54,967 nucleotides of DNA, from NCBI GenBank assembly GCA_005885285.1, contig VAZG01000192.1, positions 1 to 54,967 of the forward strand, read 5' to 3'. Of the stretch, positions 17,610 through 26,590 are shown piece by piece. Source of the DNA: Alphaproteobacteria bacterium. GTDB taxonomy: Bacteria; Pseudomonadota; Alphaproteobacteria; Rhizobiales; Xanthobacteraceae. The first letter of the stretch is position 1. Each line of letters begins with the position of its first letter. The notes under the pieces are model-generated. The model searched no databases, had not been told where the DNA came from, and worked only from the letters and a program-made list of their open reading frames with translations. A program made the position numbers and the translations under genes.

Positions 17610-19726
17610 TGCCCGACCTCCTGCTCGAACTTTTTTCCGAAGAAATCCCGGCGCGCATGCAGGCGAAGGCGGCGGACGATCTGCGCCGCATGGTGACAGA
17701 CAGGCTTGTCGCCGAAGGCCTGGTCTATGAGGGCGCGAAAGCGTTCGCGACGCCGCGGCGGCTGGCGCTGACGGTGCACGGCATTCCGGTGCGGCAGTCG
17801 GACCTCAAGGAAGAACGCAGGGGGCCACGCGTGGGCGGGCCGGATGCAGCGATCGCTGGTTTCCTCAAGGCCACGGGCCTTGCCTCGATCGATGAGGCCA
17901 AAATCCAGCGCGACCCGAAAAAAGGTGACTTCTATATCGCGCTGATCGAAAAGCCCGGCCGCGCCACGCTCGATGTGCTGGCCGACATGCTGCCTGTCAT
18001 CGTGCGGACTTTTCCATGGCCAAAGTCGATGCGCTGGGGCCAGCGCTCGGCAAAGCCCGGCGCGCTCTCCTGGGTGCGGCCGCTGCATACGATCACCGCG
18101 ACCTTCGGTCTGGAGACCGAAGAGCCCGATATCGTGAAATTTGCGGTCGACGGCATCGAAGCCGGCCAGACCACCTATGGCCACCGCTTCATGGCGCCAG
18201 CGGCGATCTCCGTGCGCCGCTTTGAGGATTACGAAGCGAAGCTGAAGGCCGCCAAGGTCGTGCTCGATCCGCAAGCGCGGAAAGACGATATCCTCGCGGA
18301 TGCCAAGCAGTTGGCGTTCGCGCAAGGCTTTGAGCTGGTCGAGGATCAGGTGCTGCTCGACGAGGTCGCGGGTCTTGTGGAATGGCCCGTCGTGCTGATG
18401 GGATCGTTCGACAAGGAATTCCTGTCGATCCCTGGCGAAGTCATTCGCGCCACCATCCGCAACAACCAGAAATGCTTTGTGGTCAACGACCCCAAAACGG
18501 GCAAGCTGACCAACAAGTTCATCCTGACGGCCAATATCGAAGCGAGCGACGGCGGCAAGGCCATTGTCGCGGGCAACGAGCGCGTGATCCGCGCGCGACT
18601 TTCCGATGCGAAGTTCTTCTACGAGACCGATCTGAAGACGAGGCTGGAAGATCGCCTTCCGAAATTCGATAACATCGTATTTCACGAGAAGCTGGGCAGC
18701 CAGGGCGAGCGCATCAAGCGGATCGAGCGCCTCGCGGCGGAAATCGCCCCTCTGGTCGGCGCCGACGTCGAGAAGGCCAAACGCGCCGCGCATCTGGCGA
18801 AGGCGGATTTGCTGACGGAAGTCGTCGGCGAATTTCCTGAGCTGCAGGGCTTGATGGGAAAATATTACGCGCTGGCGCAGGGCGAGGATGCGGCTGTCGC
18901 CGCGGCCTGTGAGGAGCACTACAGGCCGCAGGGGCCGAATGATCGCGTGCCGACCGATCCGGTGTCGGTTGCGGTCGCGCTAGCCGACAAGATCGACACG
19001 CTGGTCGGTTTTTGGGGCCATGACGAAAAGCCAACTGGCAGCAAAGACCCATTCGCACTTCGGCGAGCGGCACTAGGGATTATCCGCCTCTTAGAGTCCA
19101 ACAATCATAGAGTCTCGCTGGTTAAGTGCATCGATATGGCCTGGAACTTCGGCTATGCCATGAATGATGCCGGCATTATTGTTCAGGCGAACCGCTTTTC
19201 CGCCGATCTCCTGTCCTTCTTCGCCGATCGCCTGAAAATTCAGCTTCGCGACCAAGGCGCGCGGTACGATCTCGTTGACGCCGTGTTCGCGCTGGGCGGC
19301 CAGGACGATCTTTTGATGATCGTCCGCCGCATCGAGGCGCTCGGTAAATTCCTCGACACCGACGACGGCAAGAACCTGCTCGCCGGCACCAAGCGCGCGA
19401 GCAACATCCTTGCCATTGAAGAAAAGCGGGACAAGCGGATTTTTGAAGGCGCACCGAACCCAGCGCTCTACAGCCTCGCGGAAGAGAAGGTGCTCGCTGA
19501 CGCGATCGACCTGCTAAAGGTGGAGGCCAGCGTCGCCGTGATGAACGAAGACTTTGAAAGCGCCATGAGCGCAATGGCGAAACTCCGCCCGGCGGTCGAT
19601 GCCTTCTTCGATAAGGTCAAGGTCAACGACGACGATCCGCTGGTTCGCGAAAATCGCCTGAAACTGCTCAACGAAATCCGCGCCGCCACGCGCGCGGTCG
19701 CCGATTTTTCCAAGATACAGGATTAG
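17609..19726 (+). CDS. glyS: Glycyl-tRNA synthetase beta subunit
   Basis: A 705-aa subunit beginning [18 protein letters not shown], the family hallmark. It contains [24 protein letters not shown] HD-like region (here [19 protein letters not shown]) and a C-terminal anticodon-binding DALR-like domain. It binds tRNA-Gly and is required with GlyQ for charging. The start overlaps the glyQ stop by one base. A hairpin at 19736-19772 follows the stop codon. Confidence 0.97.
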   Translation: MPDLLLELFSEEIPARMQAKAADDLRRMVTDRLVAEGLVYEGAKAFATPRRLALTVHGIPVRQSDLKEERRGPRVGGPDAAIAGFLKATGLASIDEAKIQRDPKKGDFYIALIEKPGRATLDVLADMLPVIVRTFPWPKSMRWGQRSAKPGALSWVRPLHTITATFGLETEEPDIVKFAVDGIEAGQTTYGHRFMAPAAISVRRFEDYEAKLKAAKVVLDPQARKDDILADAKQLAFAQGFELVEDQVLLDEVAGLVEWPVVLMGSFDKEFLSIPGEVIRATIRNNQKCFVVNDPKTGKLTNKFILTANIEASDGGKAIVAGNERVIRARLSDAKFFYETDLKTRLEDRLPKFDNIVFHEKLGSQGERIKRIERLAAEIAPLVGADVEKAKRAAHLAKADLLTEVVGEFPELQGLMGKYYALAQGEDAAVAAACEEHYRPQGPNDRVPTDPVSVAVALADKIDTLVGFWGHDEKPTGSKDPFALRRAALGIIRLLESNNHRVSLVKCIDMAWNFGYAMNDAGIIVQANRFSADLLSFFADRLKIQLRDQGARYDLVDAVFALGGQDDLLMIVRRIEALGKFLDTDDGKNLLAGTKRASNILAIEEKRDKRIFEGAPNPALYSLAEEKVLADAIDLLKVEASVAVMNEDFESAMSAMAKLRPAVDAFFDKVKVNDDDPLVRENRLKLLNEIRAATRAVADFSKIQD

Positions 19727-19735
19727 AACAAAGAA

Positions 19736-19772
19736 AAGCCCCGCCCGGGCGGGGGAGACCGGGCAGGGCCTT
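19736..19772 (+). terminator. Hairpin terminator after glyS
   Basis: AAGCCCCGCCCGG (19736-19748) pairs with CCGGGCAGGGCCTT (19759-19772), with one mismatch and one bulge, around a ten-base loop. It begins nine bases after the glyS stop. No strong U tract follows, so it may need Rho or work partially. Confidence 0.6.
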
Positions 19773-19776
19773 CACA

Positions 19777-19816
19777 TCCGGCTCAAGCCTGGCGCTGGAC
19801 TGCGCGGCGAGCCGGA
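19777..19816 (-). terminator. Hairpin downstream of the 49-aa ORF
   Basis: TCCGGCTC (19777-19784) and GAGCCGGA (19809-19816) form an 8-bp stem. It lies just past the stop codon of the minus-strand ORF at 19825-19974, where a terminator for that ORF would be expected. Confidence 0.45.
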
Positions 19817-19824
19817 CATCTTAT

Positions 19825-19974
19825 TTACTCGATCACCTGAACGATGCGCCGTGTGGCCGGCTCGACCAGAAAGGCTCGCCTTTCACCATGGTGAAACCAT
19901 AGGCGTCCTCGCGCCGGCACACCAAAATGCAAATGCATCGGGCGCCGCATCGTTCCCGGCAAATGCGATCTCAT
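19825..19974 (-). CDS. 49-aa basic small protein
   Basis: ATG 19974 to TAA 19827-19825, starting MRSHLPGTMRRPMHLHFGVP and ending ERRAFLVEPATRRIVQVIE. The last part resembles the C-terminal strand-turn-strand of DUF1236-type rhizobial proteins, but the rest does not. The ORF is rich in His and Arg and has no signal peptide. There is no clear ribosome-binding site. It sits alone in the glyS-DUF3096 gap with a hairpin after its stop. It may be a true small protein or a gene remnant. Confidence 0.5.
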   Translation of the reverse strand: MRSHLPGTMRRPMHLHFGVPARGRLWFHHGERRAFLVEPATRRIVQVIE

Positions 19975-20129
19975 CGACGGCAATTTTGAGCAATTTTCGC
20001 GGCCAATCCTGCGCCGGTGGAACTCATTGAGGCCGCGGGCGTCTGCTACTCGAAAAACCCGCGCGCGACGTTAAGATGCGGGACCCTCGAATCGACATTT
20101 CCCAACATTGCTGTCGCGGAGACGTTTCA

Positions 20130-20285
20130 ATGACCCTTAGTGTCGCTCATATCTCACCGATCATATCGATCATCGCCGGCGCGCTGATCCTGATCATGCC
20201 GCGGCTACTCAACCTGATTGTCGCGCTGTTTCTGATCGTCAACGGCCTGATCGGCCTCGGATTGCTCCGATGGCTCCATATCTAG
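20130..20285 (+). CDS. DUF3096 small membrane protein
   Basis: A 51-aa protein, almost entirely hydrophobic, starting MTLSVAHISPIISIIAGALI with a second helix LNLIVALFLIVNGLIGLGLL. This is the DUF3096 pattern of two short helices joined by MPR. ATG 20130 is chosen; the longer frame upstream lacks family similarity. It should sit in the inner membrane. No function is known for the family. Confidence 0.85.
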   Translation: MTLSVAHISPIISIIAGALILIMPRLLNLIVALFLIVNGLIGLGLLRWLHI

Positions 20286-20377
20286 CGCTCAAAAACCGGA
20301 ACCCTGTGGCTTGCGCTGGCCCGCCCAAAATGGTGTAAGGCGCGCGTCCCCTCTCTCCTTCGGATTGTCAGTCAGCC

Positions 20378-23239
20378 ATGGCCAAAGCCGCAGCTAGACC
20401 CAAGAAAATCGCAGCGAAATCAAAATCTTCCGTGCCGGTGCGCGGAAAGGTCGCGCCGCCGCCATCGGCTCGCACGGCGCTGAAGAAGGGCGCGGCTAAG
20501 CCGGCCGCGAAACCTGCGGGCAAGCCGGTCACGAGCAAGCCAGCGCTGGAGGCTGTGAAGTCCGGCAAATGGGTGTTCACCTTCGGCGACGGCAAGGCCG
20601 AGGGCAAAGCGGGCTTGCGCGATCTGCTCGGCGGCAAGGGTGCCAACTTGGCTGAGATGGCCAATCTCGGTCTGCCAGTGCCGCCCGGATTTACGATTCC
20701 GACCTCGGTCTGCACCTATTTCTATGCGCACGGCAAAACCTATCCGAAGGAATTGAAGGGCCAGGTCGAAAAGGCGCTGGACCATGTCGGCAAGCTGACT
20801 GGCAAGATTTTCGGCGACGCCAAGAATCCGCTGTTGGTCTCGGTGCGCTCCGGCGCCCGCGCCTCGATGCCGGGCATGATGGACACCGTGCTCAATCTTG
20901 GCCTCAACGACCAGACGGTCGAGGCGCTGGCCGAATTGTCCGGCGACCGCCGTTTTGCCTATGACAGCTACCGCCGCTTCATCACGATGTATTCCGACGT
21001 CGTGCTCGGCTTCGAGCATCATCATTTCGAGGACATCCTCGACACCTTCAAGGACAGCCAGGGCTATTCGCTCGATACCGACTTGAGCGCCGAGGACTGG
21101 GTCGATCTGGTCGGCCGCTACAAGGACGCGGTGGCGCGCGAGACCGGCCGCGAGTTTCCGCAGGATCCGCACGACCAGTTGTGGGGCGCGATTGGCGCGG
21201 TGTTTTCATCCTGGATGAACGCGCGCGCGGTGACCTACCGGCGGCTGCACGACATTCCGGAATCCTGGGGCACGGCGGTCAACGTGCAGGCCATGGTGTT
21301 CGGCAACATGGGCGAGACCTCGGCGACCGGCGTTGCGTTCACGCGCAATCCCTCGACCGGCGAGAGCAGGCTGTACGGCGAATTCCTGGTCAACGCGCAA
21401 GGCGAAGACGTGGTCGCGGGTATCCGTACGCCTCAGGACATCACGGAAGACGCGCGCAAGGAATCCGGCTCCGACAAGGCGTCGATGGAAACCGCGATGC
21501 CCGAGGCATTCAAGGAGCTGACGCGGATCTATACACTGCTCGAGAAACACTACCGCGACATGCAGGACATGGAATTCACGGTCGAGCAGGGCAAGCTCTG
21601 GATGCTGCAGACCCGCGGCGGCAAGCGCACCGCAAAGGCGGGCCTACGCATTGCGGTCGAGCTCGCCAACGAAGGGTTGATCTCCAAGAAAGAAGCGGTG
21701 TCGCGGATCGATCCGGCCTCCCTCGATCAGTTGCTGCACCCGACCATCGATCCCGCCGCCAAGCGCGATGTGATCGCGACCGGCTTGCCGGCTTCGCCGG
21801 GTGCTGCGTCCGGCGAAATCGTGTTCTCGTCCGATGAGGCCGCCAAGCTGCAGGCCGATGGGCGCAAGGTCATTCTGGTTCGGATCGAGACCAGCCCCGA
21901 AGATATTCACGGCATGCACGCTGCCGAAGGCATCTTGACCACGCGCGGCGGTATGACCTCGCACGCCGCGGTGGTCGCGCGCGGCATGGGCAAACCCTGT
22001 GTCTCCGGCTGCGGCACCATCCGGGTCGATTACGGCCGCGGCACCATGAGCATCGGGCCGCGCACCTTCAAGACCGGCGACGTCATCACCATCGACGGCT
22101 CGCTCGGCCAGGTGCTGGCAGGCCGCATGCCGATGATTGAACCCGCCATGTCGGGTGAATTCGGCACGCTGATGGCGTGGGCCGATTCCGTCCGCAAGAT
22201 CGGCGTTCGCGTCAACGCCGATACGCCCGACGATGCGCGGACCGCCATCAAGTTTGGCGGCGAAGGCATCGGGCTGTGCCGCACCGAGCATATGTTCTTC
22301 GAGGAGACACGAATTCGTACCGTGCGCGAGATGATCCTCGCGGAGGACGAACAGGCGCGCCGCGCCGCGCTCTCGAAGCTGCTGCCGATGCAGCGCGCGG
22401 ATTTCGTCGAGCTGTTCGAGATCATGCAGGGCTTGCCGGTCACCATCCGGCTGCTCGACCCGCCACTCCACGAATTCCTGCCGCACACCCAGGCCGAAAT
22501 CGAGGAAGTCGCGCGCGCGATGAACACCGATCCGCGGCGGCTCGCCGATCGCGCCCGCGATCTTGCCGAATTCAATCCGATGCTCGGCTTCCGCGGCTGC
22601 CGGCTGGCCATCGCCTATCCCGAAATTGCCGAGATGCAGGCGCGCGCGATCTTCGAGGCGGCGGTCGAGGCTGGCAAACGCACCGGCAAGGCGGTCGGGC
22701 TCGAGGTGATGGTGCCCTTGATTGCGACCAAGGCCGAATTTGATCTGGTCAAGGCGCGGATCGACGCCACCGCGCAGTCGGTGATGCGCGAGACCGGCAC
22801 CAAGCTTGCCTATCAGGTCGGTACCATGATCGAATTGCCACGCGCCTGCCTGATGGCCGGCGATGTCGCCAAGACCGCGGAGTTCTTCTCGTTCGGCACC
22901 AACGACCTGACGCAGACGACCTACGGCATCAGCCGCGACGACGCCGCCGGATTCCTCGGAACTTACATCGCCAAGGGAATCTTGGAGATCGATCCGTTCA
23001 TTTCGGTCGATCGCGACGGTGTCGGCGAACTGGTGAAGATCGGTGTTGCGCGCGGCCGCAAGACGCGGCCCGATCTCAAGGTCGGCATCTGCGGCGAACA
23101 TGGCGGCGATCCGGCTTCCGTCGCCTTCTGCCACGAGATCGGCCTCGATTACGTATCGTGCTCGCCCTATCGCGTGCCGATCGCGCGGCTCGCCGCGGCG
23201 CAGGCCGCGATCGGCAAGACCATCGCCAGCCAGGCGTGA
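20378..23239 (+). CDS. ppdK: Pyruvate, phosphate dikinase
   Basis: A 953-aa cytoplasmic enzyme that interconverts pyruvate, ATP and phosphate with PEP, AMP and PPi. The nucleotide-binding domain starts at ~65 (WVFTFGDGKAEGKAGLRDLL, then GGKGANLAEMANLGLPVPPG). The phosphohistidine domain has GGMTSHAAVVARGMGKPCVS. The PEP-binding barrel ends with GICGEHGGDPASVAFCHEIG, carrying the catalytic cysteine. Residues 1-65 are an unusual Lys/Ala/Pro-rich extension before the fold. It is followed by a palindromic repeat and a perfect hairpin. Confidence 0.96.
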   Translation: MAKAAARPKKIAAKSKSSVPVRGKVAPPPSARTALKKGAAKPAAKPAGKPVTSKPALEAVKSGKWVFTFGDGKAEGKAGLRDLLGGKGANLAEMANLGLPVPPGFTIPTSVCTYFYAHGKTYPKELKGQVEKALDHVGKLTGKIFGDAKNPLLVSVRSGARASMPGMMDTVLNLGLNDQTVEALAELSGDRRFAYDSYRRFITMYSDVVLGFEHHHFEDILDTFKDSQGYSLDTDLSAEDWVDLVGRYKDAVARETGREFPQDPHDQLWGAIGAVFSSWMNARAVTYRRLHDIPESWGTAVNVQAMVFGNMGETSATGVAFTRNPSTGESRLYGEFLVNAQGEDVVAGIRTPQDITEDARKESGSDKASMETAMPEAFKELTRIYTLLEKHYRDMQDMEFTVEQGKLWMLQTRGGKRTAKAGLRIAVELANEGLISKKEAVSRIDPASLDQLLHPTIDPAAKRDVIATGLPASPGAASGEIVFSSDEAAKLQADGRKVILVRIETSPEDIHGMHAAEGILTTRGGMTSHAAVVARGMGKPCVSGCGTIRVDYGRGTMSIGPRTFKTGDVITIDGSLGQVLAGRMPMIEPAMSGEFGTLMAWADSVRKIGVRVNADTPDDARTAIKFGGEGIGLCRTEHMFFEETRIRTVREMILAEDEQARRAALSKLLPMQRADFVELFEIMQGLPVTIRLLDPPLHEFLPHTQAEIEEVARAMNTDPRRLADRARDLAEFNPMLGFRGCRLAIAYPEIAEMQARAIFEAAVEAGKRTGKAVGLEVMVPLIATKAEFDLVKARIDATAQSVMRETGTKLAYQVGTMIELPRACLMAGDVAKTAEFFSFGTNDLTQTTYGISRDDAAGFLGTYIAKGILEIDPFISVDRDGVGELVKIGVARGRKTRPDLKVGICGEHGGDPASVAFCHEIGLDYVSCSPYRVPIARLAAAQAAIGKTIASQA

Positions 23240-23250
23240 GATGTCATCAG

Positions 23251-23333
23251 CGTCATTGCGAGGAGCGTAAGCGACGAAGCAATCCAGAATGCCTCCGCGG
23301 AGAGATTTCTGGATCGCTTCGCTCGCAATGACG
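23251..23333. repeat. Palindromic intergenic repeat (CGTCATTGCGAG... family)
   Basis: The element opens CGTCATTGCGAGGAGCG and closes CGCTTCGCTCGCAATGACG, its near-complement, with AATCCAGA and TCTGGAT forming inner arms. This is the abundant REP-like element of Bradyrhizobium and relatives. It can fold into one long hairpin and lies 11 bp after ppdK, so it may stabilise or end that transcript. Confidence 0.85.
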
Positions 23334-23336
23334 GGA

Positions 23337-23358
23337 AATACGGCACCCGTGCCGTATT
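23337..23358. terminator. Perfect 10-bp hairpin beyond the ppdK repeat
   Basis: AATACGGCAC (23337-23346) and GTGCCGTATT (23349-23358) are exact complements with almost no loop. It follows directly on the REP-like element and could end ppdK transcription or act as a cruciform-type protein site. The 3' side ends in TATT rather than a T run. Confidence 0.5.
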
Positions 23359-23600
23359 GACACGGTGCATCAATCTTTCTTCATCATTTCCGTTGACCGA
23401 ATATTTACCGTTTTGATCGAGCCGCCGTTTACCAACATTTCGTTGCGATCGCGCGAAAGGCGCGGATTGCTTGAGTGTGTCGCGCGCGCAACGCCGATTA
23501 ACTCCCCGGCAACCTAAATTCGATACGAACAAAATAGATCGAATTGCACGGATGTACTGCATTCGACCTTCGAGTTTGTAAGCGTTGCGTGAGCGTATCG
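23359..23600. other. Upstream region of the SleB-type gene, no further gene seen
   Basis: AT-richer than its surroundings, so it probably holds the promoter of the hydrolase gene. No convincing ORF, RNA or clear operator was recognised. Short translated frames here do not resemble coding sequence. Confidence 0.5.
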
Positions 23601-25067
23601 ATGTTTGTGTTGCGTCACCAGCCGAAGGGCGCGCGCATTGCGTCCTTCGGAATTGGTCTCTGCGTCTTCGCGTTGATGCCGACAGAGATCGGATATCAGG
23701 ACATCGCGTCACTGCTCGCCCGGCAGCCGGGCGTCGCCGAGCGCTGGCAGAAGCGCGTGTTCTCTGCCGCAAGTTCAATCCAGCTCGCGACCTACAGCTT
23801 CGGCCATCCGATCGGGACTTCCACACCGCAGTCGGCGACCTATCGGCTCGCAAGCCTCGACAATCAGGACATCGACATCACAGGCTCGGTGACGCGCAAT
23901 CCGATCCTGCAGACGCCGCCGCGCTATCAGGCCTCCGATTTTCCCAAAGTCGATCGCACGCTGAAAGGCGATCGGCTGGTCGTGGCTCCGCCCGCGCCCG
24001 CGGACAACTCCCCGGCGCTCGAAGACCCTTCGGCGTCCAATGCTTCCGTGGCTGGCGCGAAGACCGCAACTGTGCCGGCCGAGGAGCGGGCAGCGCCGTC
24101 TGCGGCCGTTCACGCTCCGCTTGACCCGGAACTTCAGGCCGCGTTGAACGCGCCGCCGTTGGCGCAATATGACATCTCGTTGTCGCTGGAAGCCCGGCCG
24201 CTTGACGATCTGAGGGAAACGCCCGAGGCCTCTGAGATGACGATCGAGCCGGCACCGTCGCGCGACGGCTTTAACGTCAAGACCGCGAGCCTGTTTTTCG
24301 GGAGCTCGTCGCTCGGTGGACCCGTGGAAGGCATCGAACGCTGGCAGCCCGGCGAGGAACCGCTGATCGTGCTGCCCGCATTGCCCGATCCGGACATGAA
24401 GGTGATGGCGTCGCTGCCGCCGCCTTCGGAGGAGATGGCCAAGGCCAGCGAAGCCGGCGAGAGCGTCGCGCCGAAGGGCGAGGTCAACAGCGACAATCAG
24501 CGCGCCAAGACGCCGGCCGAACGGCTCGGCCTTGCCGACGAGAAGTTGCGCGCAAAGTCAGAAAAATGCCTCGCCGAGGCGATCTACTTCGAAGCCCGCG
24601 GCGAGGCCGTGCGCGGCCAGATTGCGGTCGCACAGGTCGTGATGAACCGCGCGTTCTCCGGGTTCTATCCAAACACGGTGTGCGGTGTGGTCTACCAGAA
24701 CAAGCACCGGCACTTCGCCTGCCAGTTCACCTTCGCCTGCGACAACAATCCCGATGTCATTCGCGAACCCGACATGTGGGAGCGGGCCCGGAAAATCGCC
24801 AAGGCGATGCTCGATGGCCAGATCTGGCTGCCGGAAGTCGGCAAGTCGACCCACTACCATGCCTATTATGTACACCCGTCCTGGGTCAACGAAATGAAGC
24901 GGATGTACAAGTTCGGCGTCCACACTTTCTACCGGCCGAAGGCGTGGGGCGACGGCAGCGAGGCGCCGAGCTGGGGCACACCGGCGCAAACCGCGGCGCT
25001 TTCGGCAGAGCTTGCCGAGGAGGCGAAGAGCGAAGCCGAATTGAATCCGAATTCCGTTCGGCGCTAG
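23601..25067 (+). CDS. SleB-type cell wall hydrolase with long N-terminal region
   Basis: A 488-aa protein. A hydrophobic segment near residues 10-30 (GARIASFGIGLCVFALM) is a signal anchor or signal peptide. Residues ~100-320 are Pro/Ala/Glu-rich and probably disordered. The Hydrolase_2/SleB catalytic domain is at ~323-420 (CLAEAIYFEARGEAVRGQIA, then VVMNRAFSGFYPNTVC and HFACQFTFACD). SleB-like enzymes cut peptidoglycan; in non-spore-formers they are assigned to wall remodelling. ATG 23601 is preferred; a GTG lies four codons earlier. Confidence 0.88.
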   Translation: MFVLRHQPKGARIASFGIGLCVFALMPTEIGYQDIASLLARQPGVAERWQKRVFSAASSIQLATYSFGHPIGTSTPQSATYRLASLDNQDIDITGSVTRNPILQTPPRYQASDFPKVDRTLKGDRLVVAPPAPADNSPALEDPSASNASVAGAKTATVPAEERAAPSAAVHAPLDPELQAALNAPPLAQYDISLSLEARPLDDLRETPEASEMTIEPAPSRDGFNVKTASLFFGSSSLGGPVEGIERWQPGEEPLIVLPALPDPDMKVMASLPPPSEEMAKASEAGESVAPKGEVNSDNQRAKTPAERLGLADEKLRAKSEKCLAEAIYFEARGEAVRGQIAVAQVVMNRAFSGFYPNTVCGVVYQNKHRHFACQFTFACDNNPDVIREPDMWERARKIAKAMLDGQIWLPEVGKSTHYHAYYVHPSWVNEMKRMYKFGVHTFYRPKAWGDGSEAPSWGTPAQTAALSAELAEEAKSEAELNPNSVRR

Positions 25068-25401
25068 TGCACAAAATCTGAAGGCTGATCCACCCTGGGC
25101 CTTTTCGCACCGATCTACTGGCCGTTGCTGCTCTCCCAAGCCGGGTTCCCTAAAGGGTTTCGCCCAGCACCGTTCTTTCGTCGGAAAAATTCGCTCGACA
25201 GGGCGAGCGGAGACGATCAAGTTGGGTCGGCTGCGGAGCGGACTTGGCAGCGAAGTAGCGGATGCTCCGCTTTGGAAGGAATAGCGGACAAGGATGTCGC
25301 CTTTGACGCGCCTCCATCACGAAGCTGTGTGCCAACCTTGCTGCGTTCCGCCGAACCTATCCGGCGATAGCCGCTTAAACTTTCAAGACCGGGAGACTGC
25401 C
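25068..25401. other. Intergenic stretch with no supported gene
   Basis: About 330 bp between the SleB-type gene and the CusF-like gene. Short frames on both strands (near 25125-25370 plus, 25150-25335 minus) have no recognisable domain, no good ribosome-binding site and no periodic codon use. GGGAGACTGCC just before 25402 is the ribosome-binding site of the next gene. Confidence 0.5.
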
Positions 25402-25692
25402 ATGAAAATCGCAAAGATCATTTTGGCTGGCACTGCGGCCCTCACCATCATCGGCTCGGCGGCTTTGGCCCAACAACCGCTCACGGGAACGATCACCAAA
25501 CTTAACCGGATCAACGGCACCGTCGCCATCCAGCAAACGCAAAGCGGTACCGTCGGAGCGAATAGCGGCGGCGCCGAAGAGTTCAAAGTGCAAGACGGCG
25601 TGTCGCTGGACACGCTGCACGCCGGCGACAAGGTCACCTTTTCCACCACGGAAACAGGTGGGGTCAAGACCATCACAAAACTTCAGAAATAG
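25402..25692 (+). CDS. Small periplasmic CusF-like OB-fold protein
   Basis: A 96-aa secreted protein with a signal peptide (MKIAKIILAGTAALTIIGSA, cleavage after ALA near residue 23). The mature part, with LTGTITKLNRINGTVAIQQ and LHAGDKVTFSTTETGG, follows the CusF-type small beta-barrel layout. The copper-ligand Met, His and Trp residues of CusF are absent, so metal binding is doubtful. ATG 25402 follows GGGAG. It converges on nadC with a 13-bp gap. No function is assigned beyond the fold resemblance. Confidence 0.72.
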   Translation: MKIAKIILAGTAALTIIGSAALAQQPLTGTITKLNRINGTVAIQQTQSGTVGANSGGAEEFKVQDGVSLDTLHAGDKVTFSTTETGGVKTITKLQK

Positions 25693-25705
25693 TAAACCTG
25701 TTTGC

Positions 25706-26584
25706 TCACGCATCGATATCGAGCGCGACGTCGAAATTCGGCGCCGAATGGGTGAGTGCGCCGGATGAGGCATAGTCCACGCCGGTGGCTGCGATGTTGG
25801 CAATCGAACTTTGGGTGACGCCGCCGGATGCCTCCAGCACGACGCGGCCGTTGGCGAGGCGCACCGCCTCAGTCAGCGTTGCGATATCCATATTGTCGAG
25901 CAACACCACGTCGGCCAATCCGGTGTCGAGCACCTCGCGCAATTGCGCGAGCGTATCGACTTCGATCTCGATTTTGACGAGATGGCCGGCATGGGTGCGG
26001 GCGCGCTGCAGCACCGCTGTGATGCCGCCGGCGACAGCGACGTGGTTGTCCTTGATCAGGATCGCATCATCCAAGCCGAAGCGATGATTGAAGCCGCCGC
26101 CGCAGCGCACGGCGTATTTCTCGAGCGCGCGAAGGCCGGGCGTGGTCTTGCGGGTGCAGCAGATCCGCAACTTGGTGCCGGCGGTGTGGCGCACATAGTC
26201 TGATGTCAGCGTGGCGATGCCGGAAAGCCGGCCGACGAAATTCAGCGCCGTGCGTTCGCCGGCCAACATTGCCCGCGCAGGTCCCGAAATCGTCAGCACG
26301 TGCACGCCCGCGGCAACCGTTGCGCCGTCGCGTATATGGGCATGGATGTTGATGTCAGGCGAAAGCGTCTGGAATGTCGCGACCGCCAGCGGCAGGCCTG
26401 CGATCACGCCAGGCTGCCGCGCGATCAGAATCGCATGGGCCGGCGTCGTTTCCGGAATGGTCGCAATCGAAGTGATATCTCCAGCGCGGCCGAGGTCTTC
26501 ATTGAGCGCGCGCCGAACCGCCTCGTCGATCGCGAGCGGCGACAGGAAGCTGTCAGGATGCAGCAGCGAGGCTGGTGTGGTCAT
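25706..26584 (-). CDS. nadC: Nicotinate-nucleotide diphosphorylase (quinolinate phosphoribosyltransferase)
   Basis: A 292-aa enzyme converting quinolinate and PRPP to nicotinate mononucleotide. It shows [17 protein letters not shown] near residue 30, [38 protein letters not shown] and the [10 protein letters not shown] segment, then [20 protein letters not shown] for phosphate binding. Third gene of nadA-nadB-nadC; only 6 bp separate it from the nadB stop. Control is presumably through the operator upstream of nadA. Confidence 0.97.
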   Translation of the reverse strand: MTTPASLLHPDSFLSPLAIDEAVRRALNEDLGRAGDITSIATIPETTPAHAILIARQPGVIAGLPLAVATFQTLSPDINIHAHIRDGATVAAGVHVLTISGPARAMLAGERTALNFVGRLSGIATLTSDYVRHTAGTKLRICCTRKTTPGLRALEKYAVRCGGGFNHRFGLDDAILIKDNHVAVAGGITAVLQRARTHAGHLVKIEIEVDTLAQLREVLDTGLADVVLLDNMDIATLTEAVRLANGRVVLEASGGVTQSSIANIAATGVDYASSGALTHSAPNFDVALDIDA

Positions 26585-26590
26585 TTCAGA

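Noticed and set aside
21644..23134. 496-aa minus-strand frame under ppdK
   Set aside because: Antisense shadow of the well-supported ppdK gene; no recognisable domain.
25125..25370. 81-aa plus-strand frame before the CusF-like gene
   Set aside because: No ribosome-binding site, no domain, and a composition typical of a chance frame in GC-rich DNA.
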